From Puniceicoccales bacterium (GTDB lineage: Bacteria; Verrucomicrobiota; Verrucomicrobiae; Opitutales; LL51), in contig JAITBR010000047.1 of NCBI GenBank assembly GCA_031283485.1, positions 1 through 6,798 of the forward strand: a stretch of DNA of 6,798 bases, in the 5' to 3' direction. The translations under genes and the position numbers were made by a program. Shown here piece by piece: positions 1 through 5,593 of the stretch; position 1 is the stretch's first letter; the number at the start of each line of letters is the position of its first letter. Under the pieces are notes generated by a model. The model did no database searches. It was not told the origin of the DNA and saw only the letters and a list, made by a program, of their open reading frames with translations.

Positions 1-154
1 GCAAGAATGCTTTGCAAAATATGCAACTGCGTTACCAATTTCCGAATTATTGGCGGCGCAATCACTTAGCCTGCCAGTGTATCCCGAATTGGTACCGGAT
101 CAACTGAATCTTGTAACCACACACATCAAAAATTTTTTTAAATATTTGGCATAG
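1..154 (+). CDS. C-terminal end of a DegT/DnrJ/EryC1/StrS-family PLP-dependent sugar aminotransferase (5' end outside window)
   Basis: Reading from base 2, an open frame of 50 codons runs to a TAG at 152-154. The peptide contains LPISELLAAQSLSLPVYPEL followed by an amphipathic helix. This is the characteristic end of the DegT/DnrJ/EryC1/StrS aminotransferases, where a '(P)-x-[SA]-E-x-L-A-x-x-x-L-S-L-P-[VIM]-[YH]-P-x-L' stretch precedes a last helix. Known members are cytoplasmic enzymes that transfer an amino group to a nucleotide-linked keto-sugar, for lipopolysaccharide, capsule or glycan synthesis. The PLP lysine and substrate-binding parts lie upstream of the window, so the exact substrate cannot be told. 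The next gene starts 138 bases later with its own candidate promoter, so this is probably the last gene of its transcript. The family call is fairly safe; the subfamily is unknown. Confidence 0.8.
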   Translation, partial: QECFAKYATALPISELLAAQSLSLPVYPELVPDQLNLVTTHIKNFFKYLA

Positions 155-163
155 GGTAAGGTT

Positions 164-177
164 GTCCGTTCGCGGAC
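164..177 (+). other. Small GC stem-loop with UUCG loop after the aminotransferase stop
   Basis: GTCCG-TTCG-CGGAC forms a perfect 5-bp stem closed by a TTCG tetraloop, 9 bases after the TAG. No T-tract follows directly; the nearest T run is at 211-217. It is therefore not a canonical intrinsic terminator. It could be a weak terminator, a 3'-end-stabilising hairpin, or chance. Confidence 0.4.
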
Positions 178-237
178 TGTATCGCCACTGCTCATTGAAA
201 TAATTTAACGTTTTTTTAAAAACTTACCTGTATTTAC

Positions 238-266
238 TTGATATTGGTTAATTTTTCTGTAAAAAT
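238..266 (+). promoter_or_regulatory. Candidate sigma70-like promoter of the 282-aa repeat protein gene
   Basis: TTGATA (238-243) resembles a -35 box. A 17-base spacer ends in TTCTGT (255-260), which puts a TGn extended -10 element directly before AAAAAT (261-266), a 4/6 match to TATAAT. A one-base-shifted reading, TAAAAA (260-265), also scores 4/6. Transcription would start near 272, about 20 bases before the ATG. The same TTGAyA-N11-TTCTGT pattern lies before the second repeat-protein gene, which supports it more than the -10 match does. Confidence 0.4.
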
Positions 267-292
267 CGATTCCAAATAAACAGGGAGGAAGA

Positions 293-1141
293 ATGGGTGA
301 CTCAAAAAAGGTAACGCAGGGTTCTGCCAATGTATCCGGCGCAAAATTAGGAGCAGATGGAACTTCAGGGAAGTTACCATCGAATGCATCGGAACATGTG
401 CTTTTTTCAACGGGGAAAAAACTTTTCGACGTTAAATCGGGTGAAAATAATCAAACCTTAAAAGCTAATCAAACCGCAGAAACTAATCAAACCGTAGAAA
501 CTAATGATTCTAAAAAAAATCTTTTTATCGGGGCTGTGGGTGGTGCCATTACTTGTGCTACATACATCACCGCAGCCCTTGGCTTAGTCTCTGTTGCTGC
601 CGTCCCTGCCGCTGTCGCTACCGCTGTCGTTTTCGCTGCCGGTGCTGTCGCTAATGCAGTTAATAAACCCAACCGAAGAGTGGAAACTTTAGAACCGGAG
701 CCTACCCCAACTCCGAAACCGAAGCCAACTGCAGCTCCGAAACCGAAGCCTACCCCAACTCCGAAACCGGAGCCTGACGAGACTTTGGAACCGGAATCTG
801 ACGAGATTCTAGAATCGGAGCCTGACGAGATTCCAGAATCGGAATCTGACGAGATTCCAGAACCGGAATTTGACGAGATTCCAGAACCGGAATCTGACGA
901 GATTCTAGAATCGGAGCCTGACGAGATTCCAGAACCGGAGCCTACCCCAACTCCGAAACCGAAGCCCATTGCAACTCCGAAACCGAAGCCCATTGCAACT
1001 CCGAAACCGGAGCCTACCCCAACTCCGAAACCGAAGCCCATTGCAACTCCAAAACCGGAGCCCATTGCAACTCCAAAACCGGAGCCTAGCATAAATTGCA
1101 AAGATAAAAAAAACAGAAAAGACCCACAATGCATGACATGA
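293..1141 (+). CDS. Hypothetical membrane-associated protein with 16 charged proline-rich octapeptide repeats
   Basis: I do not recognise this 282-aa protein. The start is well supported: GGGAGG at 283-288 lies 4 bases before the ATG. Residues 1-52 are polar and rich in Ser, Gly and Lys. Residues 53-70 are three hexapeptides of NQTxxx type. Residues 77-121 are hydrophobic (Ala/Val/Gly/Ile) and look like two helices broken near Pro105, flanked by Lys74-Lys75 and Arg128-Arg129. Residues 135-262 are sixteen 8-residue repeats, Pro/Lys-rich at both ends and strongly acidic in the middle. The tail (267-282) has two Cys (269, 280) and ends RKDPQCMT. There is no classical N-terminal signal peptide. 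A polar N-terminus followed by a two-helix hydrophobic hairpin resembles chlamydial Inc proteins and other type III effectors, and the E-P/K-P repeats resemble the TonB spacer, but no TonB C-terminal domain is present. It is a single-gene unit closed by the terminator at 1177. The neighbouring 170-aa protein shares its tail and layout. The gene is likely real; its function is unknown. Confidence 0.8.
   Translation: MGDSKKVTQGSANVSGAKLGADGTSGKLPSNASEHVLFSTGKKLFDVKSGENNQTLKANQTAETNQTVETNDSKKNLFIGAVGGAITCATYITAALGLVSVAAVPAAVATAVVFAAGAVANAVNKPNRRVETLEPEPTPTPKPKPTAAPKPKPTPTPKPEPDETLEPESDEILESEPDEIPESESDEIPEPEFDEIPEPESDEILESEPDEIPEPEPTPTPKPKPIATPKPKPIATPKPEPTPTPKPKPIATPKPEPIATPKPEPSINCKDKKNRKDPQCMT
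449..502 (+). repeat. Three tandem 18-bp units (hexapeptide NQTxxx)
   Basis: Three in-frame 18-bp copies encode NQTLKA, NQTAET and NQTVET (residues 53-70). The second and third copies are nearly identical in DNA; the first is more diverged. The array lies just before the hydrophobic segment and is separate in unit length and sequence from the 24-bp array downstream. Confidence 0.8.
695..1078 (+). repeat. Sixteen tandem 24-bp units encoding two kinds of octapeptide
   Basis: The frame divides without gaps into sixteen 8-codon units. Units 1-3 and 11-16 are of the P-[E/K]-P-[T/I]-[P/A]-[T/A]-P-K type, for example PEPTPTPK and PKPIATPK. Units 4-10 are of the [P/S]-E-[P/S/F]-D-E-[I/T]-[P/L]-E type, for example SEPDEIPE. 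The result is a neutral-to-basic block, a 56-residue acidic block and a second neutral-to-basic block. Longer duplications are visible: 788-838 is repeated exactly at 884-934, and 935-978 matches 1007-1050. These indicate recent slippage or unequal recombination that kept the frame. A partial seventeenth unit (PEPS) follows. Confidence 0.95.
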
Positions 1142-1176
1142 CATAAGGGAACAATGTTTCACAGTTAGTATTTTGC

Positions 1177-1208
1177 CAGGTGGCCTCAGCCACCTGTTTT
1201 TTATTTTT
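1177..1208 (+). terminator. Intrinsic terminator after the 282-aa repeat protein gene
   Basis: CAGGTGGC (1177-1184) pairs perfectly with GCCACCTG (1189-1196) around a CTCA loop. TTTTTTATTTTT follows immediately. This is a textbook Rho-independent terminator, 35 bases after the TGA. Confidence 0.93.
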
Positions 1209-1283
1209 AGACCTTTCACGAATTGCATTGCAACTATCCATCAAAAGATTTGGCAAATTTTTAAGAAAAATATCAAAATTTTG

Positions 1284-1312
1284 TTGACAAAAATCAGCTC
1301 TTCTGTTCCCCA
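1284..1312 (+). promoter_or_regulatory. Candidate promoter region of the 170-aa repeat protein gene
   Basis: TTGACA (1284-1289) is a perfect -35 consensus. Its 17-base downstream spacer ends in TTCTGT (1301-1306), as upstream of the 282-aa protein gene. The expected -10 position holds TCCCCA, a poor match, so this promoter would need an activator, another sigma factor or a different -10. The distance to the ATG is 39 bases, against 32 at the first gene. The region from 1209 to 1283 is AT-rich and shows nothing else I can name. Confidence 0.3.
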
Positions 1313-1345
1313 AAAAATTACCAACAATTAAATAAGGAAACAGAA

Positions 1346-1858
1346 ATGATAACAAGAAGTGGCAATAAATATGGTAGTGGTAGTTATAGCGACTTGCAGG
1401 TTGTGGATGCACCTGAATCTTCGAAATGCAAAGTTACAACAAGCAAGCAAAATTCTAATCCAGATAAAGCGGCAACAACAGCACCTAATGTAAAACCTTT
1501 AAAGGTATATTCACCAGAAACAAGCTCATCGGATGTGAAAGGCTCAAATCCAAAAGCAACCCTAAAAGAATCGCTCGTGAAAGCATTGAAAGTTCTAGTG
1601 GCAGTTGTGGGAGGCAGTGTCTTAGTTTATGGCAGCTATCGCGCAGTAAAGGCTGTGGTAAGCGCAATAAAGGCTGCGTGGGTAAAATTTTCGGAAAAAT
1701 TCACAGCCCAAGAACCCGCAGTTAAACAACCTGCAGCCCAAGCGCCTGCAATCAAAGCACCTGTGATCCAAGAACCTGCAGTTAAACAACCTGCAGCCCA
1801 AACGCCTTCAACCTCGCAACGGAAATATGGTCGCAGAGATCCACGCAGAATGGTGTAA
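1346..1858 (+). CDS. Hypothetical membrane-associated protein with Pro/Ala/Lys repeat and Arg-rich C-terminus
   Basis: I do not recognise this 170-aa protein. AAGGA at 1334-1338, 7 bases before the ATG, supports the start. Residues 1-72 are polar (Ser, Lys, Thr, Asn) with no signal peptide. Residues 82-98 (KVLVAVVGGSVLVYGSY) form one likely membrane helix. Residues 99-118 form a Lys-containing amphipathic helix. Residues 121-155 are a Pro/Ala/Gln/Lys region in which a block beginning QEPAVKQPAAQ occurs twice. The tail is basic and ends RRDPRRMV. Layout, tail and the sequence after the stop all resemble the 282-aa gene upstream, so the two are probably distant paralogues, although their middles cannot be aligned by eye. 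The gene sits alone between two terminators. A secreted or envelope-anchored role is an inference from layout only; a type III effector or Inc-like protein is one possibility. Confidence 0.78.
   Translation: MITRSGNKYGSGSYSDLQVVDAPESSKCKVTTSKQNSNPDKAATTAPNVKPLKVYSPETSSSDVKGSNPKATLKESLVKALKVLVAVVGGSVLVYGSYRAVKAVVSAIKAAWVKFSEKFTAQEPAVKQPAAQAPAIKAPVIQEPAVKQPAAQTPSTSQRKYGRRDPRRMV
1708..1807 (+). repeat. Direct repeat of 40 bp with a 60-bp period inside the 170-aa protein gene
   Basis: Positions 1708-1747 match 1768-1807 at 38 of 40 bases (differences at 1717/1777 and 1742/1802). The 60-bp offset equals 20 codons, so the frame is kept and the QEPAVKQPAAQ block is doubled. The 20 bases between the copies encode more of the same Ala-Pro-x-x-Lys/Gln style. 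Confidence 0.9.
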
Positions 1859-1884
1859 GTGCATAATCATTTCACAATTATCTT

Positions 1885-1914
1885 GCAGGCGGTAAGCTGC
1901 CTGCTTTTTGTTTT
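1885..1914 (+). terminator. Intrinsic terminator after the 170-aa repeat protein gene
   Basis: GCAGGCGG (1885-1892) pairs with CTGCCTGC (1897-1904), with one G-U pair, around a TAAG loop. TTTTTGTTTT follows at 1905-1914. It lies 26 bases after the TAA. It separates the gene from dnaE and overlaps the only upstream in-frame initiation codon region of dnaE (TTG at 1908), which argues against that long start. Confidence 0.9.
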
Positions 1915-2030
1915 GCCTATGGCATTGGCACGAAAAACAAGCAAAGCCTTCAATTGCACGGCTAACTGGAAACGTTCATTGTAAAAAAGCTTGCGTATTT
2001 TTGCACTTGTCGCTCATCTTTTCACACGCA

Positions 2031-5000
2031 ATGGGCAATAAAAATTTTGTGCACCTACACCTCCACACCGACTACAGCATCCTCGACGGCGCTTGCAGAA
2101 TGGATCGTTTGTTTGAGCGCGCGCGCGAGCTTTCCATGACCGCAGTCGCGATTACGGATCACGGCAATGTTTTCGGCATACCGGAATTTGTGCAAAATGG
2201 AAAAAAATATGGCATTAAGCCAATCATTGGATGCGAATGCTATACCCTACTTCATGAAGACATCACCGAACGCAAAAAATTTCCCTTGTACCACACGACG
2301 CTATTGGCTAAAAATTCCACCGGGTATAAAAATTTGTGCAAAATTGTTTCAATTTCGCATGTTAAAGGATTTTACTATAGGCCACGCGTTAATTTCAATT
2401 TGCTAAAAAAGTATAGCGATGGACTAATTTGTCTAACGGGGTGCATGCAGGGATTCATTTCTCAAATGCTGCTGGCAAATGATGAAAATTCCGCACAGAG
2501 AGGGCTGGAAGAACTAATCAACATTTTTGGCTACGATAATCTATTCGTTGAAATACAAAATCATGGAATTTTAGAGCAAAAGCAGATTTTACCGAAGCTA
2601 CTTGCTATTGCTAAACGTAATAGTCTGCGCGCCGTTGCAACTAACGATGCCCACTATGTGAATCAATCCGATTGGGAGGCCCACGACGCCATGTTATGCA
2701 TACAAACTGGCGCCAAGGTTTCCGATGAAAATCGAATGAGGATGTCATGTCATCAGTTCTATCTGAAATCACGCGAAGAGATGGAGTTAATGTTCGGTGA
2801 CAATGGAGAAGTGCTGGACAATTCGCTGATTATTGCCGATATGTGTGACATCACGATGCCCTACGGGGAAAATCATTACCCGGTATTCCCATGCACTGAA
2901 AAGATGTTTATCGACAAACATACGAACTACCTCAAGAAGATGTGTATCAATGGATTAGTGGAGCGTTACGGCATCGATTATAATTCCGTTGACCGAAACA
3001 TCAAAGCAAATGTGAATGACGTTTATAATCCGGTTAATTTGTGCAATCGGTTCGACTACGAGCTTTCAACTATCGAACGAACGGGCTTCGTTGACTATTT
3101 CCTAATCGTTTGGGATTTTGTAAATTGGGCAAAGCAAAATGGAATTGTTGTTGGTCCAGGTCGAGGTTCTGGAGCTGGTTGTCTGCTGGCTTATTTACTG
3201 AAAATAACGGACATTGATCCGATAAGATTTGGCCTGCTATTCGAAAGATTTTTAAACCCTGAAAGAGTGTCACCACCCGACTTTGACATCGATTTTTGTA
3301 TGAACCGCCGTGCTGATGTCATTGATTATGTGCGCAATAAATACGGGAAAGATCATGTGGCAAACATTATTACTTTTGGAACGTTGGGAGCGAAAATGGT
3401 TGTGCGCGACGTTTGCAGAGTGTACGACATTCCCTATGAGGAGGCAAATCGCCTGGCAAAAATGATTCCCGATGATCTGCATGTTACGCTCAATGACGCC
3501 CTGGCAAAATCAGCTGAATTGCGTTCCGAGCAACAAAGAAATTCGCGAATTGCTAAAATTTTGAAAGAATGCCAGATTCTTGAAGGGATGGTCCGCAACG
3601 TTGGTACACATGCCTGTGGCATCATCATCTCCGATCGGCCGACGAACGACCTTGTCCCGGTAACAGTACAGGAGGGATATTTGACGACGCAATATGCCAA
3701 AGAGGCTGTTGAAGAATTGGGTTTGCTTAAAATGGACTTTCTTGGTCTTAAAACACTAACCGTAATAGATATCGCTGAACGCAATATTCGACGCCGAAGT
3801 GGCCTGGAAAATTTCAGCGTTTCCGACGTTCCACTCGAGGATGAGAAGACTTTTGATTTGATGAATAGCGGTGAAACGGTGGGAATATTTCAATTTGAAT
3901 CCGCTGGCATCCAGAGGTGGTGTAAGCAATTCGGATTTTCCAGCGTGGATGAGATTAGCGCCTTGAGTGCCCTTTACCGTCCGGGTCCAATGGAATGGTT
4001 AGCGGACTACGTTGCCGGGAAAAAAGATCCAACGAAAATTAAGTATGCCCATCCGCTATTGAAGAACGTTTGCAAATCAACGTTTGGGATTATCGTATAC
4101 CAGGAACAGGTCATGCAAGCGGCTCGAGTAATTGCCGGGTATTCACTTGGACAAGCCGATATTTTACGCCGTGCGATGGGTAAGAAAAAAGCGGATGTTA
4201 TGAATGCCCAGCGGGAATCATTTGTTAGGGGGGCGGCTGAACACAACAAAATTCCCCGTGCCAAAGCCGAAGAAATTTTTTCCGTTTTGGAAAAATTTGC
4301 CGGATACGGGTTTAATAAATCACATGCAGATGCGTATGCCGTCATTGGATATCGCACAGCCTACCTAAAGGCGCATTTTCCCCTCGAATTCATGGCAGCA
4401 CTAATGTCATGTGACCTTGGAAATGCAGACAAAATTGAACTGTTCATAGGGGAAGCAACTAGAATGGGAATTCCCGTTTTGGGACCAGACATCAACCAAT
4501 CATTCAACGATTTTACACCCTACGTCTCCGACGACGAAAATTACATTCGCTTCGGCCTGTCGGCAATAAAAGGCGTTGGAGATGTCGCCGCGGCCAATAT
4601 CATATCCGAGCGCGATAGATGCGGAAGGTTTGAGAGCTTCGTAGAATTTTCACAATTTGTTGACACTCGAATAGTTAATAAGAGAGTCTTTGAAGCATTG
4701 ATCCTGAGCGGAGCATTTGATTCCTTCGGCCATGACCGGCAACATCTAATAAATTCCTTGCCGAATATCCTTGGAGAAGCTGCCAATATGCAAAGGGAAA
4801 GGAATAGCGGACAGACCTCCCTTTTCGACATGTTTGGTGGCGAAAATTCTGTGGTATCCATATATACCAGCGGCGCTAAAATGTCCAAATTTGATAAATT
4901 GAAAAACGAAAAAGCGACGCTCGGATTTTACGTTTCCGGACATCCAATGGCGGAATACAAGGACATCGTTCCGGTTATCAACGTTCCACCAAGCGGCGAT

Positions 5001-5573
5001 CTAAGTAACTTGCAAGATCGTGCGAATTTTCGCCTTTGCGGCATCATAGATGGAATTGTTAAGAAGTTTGCCAAGAAAGATAATCGGCTATGGGCATTTT
5101 TTCAGTGTGATACGGGCAAATCAGTCGTACAAATGAATTGTTTTCCGGAAAATTTTGAAAAATTTGGGCATAAAATTAAGGAAAATGAACTCGCTGTGGT
5201 TACCGGTACGGTGCACGTTCGCGGTGATGAAAGTAGCTGCAGTGTTACCGATATCGATACCATTTCTAATGCTCTGAATTACATGATCAGCGGCATAAGT
5301 TGGGTATTGGATGCCGAATCGAAACAACTCGATGAGTTCATTGTAAATATCAATGACTTTATACAAAATAACGAAGGAAACATCGAAAACGTGCTATACT
5401 TTGAGTTTAAAAATGGGCGCCGCGAACTCGCCAAAATGTCTTCGGCGCTTAAGAGTAAATTTGATTTAGAAGCCATAGGGAGGCTTAAGCTGTCACCGGC
5501 ATTAAAGAGCGTATCATTTAGTGCACAAAATTTATTCCCAAACCAAGAAAAAAATATTTCAAAAGCACGCTAA
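2031..5573 (+). CDS. dnaE: DNA polymerase III alpha subunit (catalytic), DnaE
   Basis: This is the replicative polymerase subunit that extends DNA in the Pol III holoenzyme. It is 1180 aa, close to the usual 1160-1180. The PHP domain (about 6-280) begins VHLHLHTDYS and keeps every expected metal ligand: H10, H12, D19, H44, E69, H88, H110, C138, D206 and H208. The polymerase core has GPGRGSG (375-381), PDFDIDF (416-422) with the catalytic Asp pair, and KMDFLGLKTLT, whose D569 corresponds to E. coli D555. Further marks are YRPGPM (649-654), GYGFNKSHADAYA (758-770), a helix-hairpin-helix (842-857), the clamp-binding motif QTSLF (928-932) and an OB fold (about 1000-1065). I chose the ATG at 2031 because the family starts MxxxxFVHLHxHT here. 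A TTG at 1908 is in frame but lies in a terminator T-tract, and its extra 41 residues are unlike DnaE. No clear Shine-Dalgarno or promoter is visible in 1915-2030. Confidence 0.98.
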   Translation: MGNKNFVHLHLHTDYSILDGACRMDRLFERARELSMTAVAITDHGNVFGIPEFVQNGKKYGIKPIIGCECYTLLHEDITERKKFPLYHTTLLAKNSTGYKNLCKIVSISHVKGFYYRPRVNFNLLKKYSDGLICLTGCMQGFISQMLLANDENSAQRGLEELINIFGYDNLFVEIQNHGILEQKQILPKLLAIAKRNSLRAVATNDAHYVNQSDWEAHDAMLCIQTGAKVSDENRMRMSCHQFYLKSREEMELMFGDNGEVLDNSLIIADMCDITMPYGENHYPVFPCTEKMFIDKHTNYLKKMCINGLVERYGIDYNSVDRNIKANVNDVYNPVNLCNRFDYELSTIERTGFVDYFLIVWDFVNWAKQNGIVVGPGRGSGAGCLLAYLLKITDIDPIRFGLLFERFLNPERVSPPDFDIDFCMNRRADVIDYVRNKYGKDHVANIITFGTLGAKMVVRDVCRVYDIPYEEANRLAKMIPDDLHVTLNDALAKSAELRSEQQRNSRIAKILKECQILEGMVRNVGTHACGIIISDRPTNDLVPVTVQEGYLTTQYAKEAVEELGLLKMDFLGLKTLTVIDIAERNIRRRSGLENFSVSDVPLEDEKTFDLMNSGETVGIFQFESAGIQRWCKQFGFSSVDEISALSALYRPGPMEWLADYVAGKKDPTKIKYAHPLLKNVCKSTFGIIVYQEQVMQAARVIAGYSLGQADILRRAMGKKKADVMNAQRESFVRGAAEHNKIPRAKAEEIFSVLEKFAGYGFNKSHADAYAVIGYRTAYLKAHFPLEFMAALMSCDLGNADKIELFIGEATRMGIPVLGPDINQSFNDFTPYVSDDENYIRFGLSAIKGVGDVAAANIISERDRCGRFESFVEFSQFVDTRIVNKRVFEALILSGAFDSFGHDRQHLINSLPNILGEAANMQRERNSGQTSLFDMFGGENSVVSIYTSGAKMSKFDKLKNEKATLGFYVSGHPMAEYKDIVPVINVPPSGDLSNLQDRANFRLCGIIDGIVKKFAKKDNRLWAFFQCDTGKSVVQMNCFPENFEKFGHKIKENELAVVTGTVHVRGDESSCSVTDIDTISNALNYMISGISWVLDAESKQLDEFIVNINDFIQNNEGNIENVLYFEFKNGRRELAKMSSALKSKFDLEAIGRLKLSPALKSVSFSAQNLFPNQEKNISKAR

Positions 5574-5593
5574 AATTTAGATACTCTGGGACT

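Noticed and set aside
695..1078. CRISPR-like regular repeat
   Set aside because: Units are directly tandem with no spacers, stay in one reading frame and encode a clear octapeptide.
487..1134. Long open frame on the minus strand (215 codons) opposite the octapeptide array, with a Gly/Ser/Phe-rich product
   Set aside because: A 24-bp repeat that lacks stop codons in one antisense frame stays open over its whole length. There is no ribosome site at its start, and the + strand gene has a strong one plus a terminator.
695..1141. TonB protein, because of the Glu-Pro/Lys-Pro spacer
   Set aside because: The hydrophobic part is a two-helix hairpin rather than a single N-terminal anchor, and the globular TonB C-terminal domain is missing.
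905..1412. Two further minus-strand open frames overlapping the array end and the gap between the two small genes
   Set aside because: The first is again made of repeat shadow (RLRFRSxxG units). The second crosses the terminator and the start of the 170-aa gene, and its product shows no recognisable features.
1919..1984. 21-codon open frame starting with ATG just after the second terminator
   Set aside because: No ribosome site, very short and no recognisable product; expected by chance.
1954..1987. Possible dnaE promoter, TTGCAC with TTGTAAAAAA downstream
   Set aside because: The spacing (19-22 bases) and the -10 match are poor; not better than chance in AT-rich sequence.
2020..2026. Third TTTCACA just before the dnaE start, as in the two 3' untranslated regions
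   Set aside because: Only seven bases match, without the following TTA and stem, and the position relative to genes is different.
1908..2030. N-terminal extension of DnaE from an in-frame TTG at 1908
   Set aside because: The TTG lies in the T-tract of the preceding terminator, has no ribosome site, and the 41 added residues do not look like DnaE, whose family N-terminus fits the ATG at 2031.
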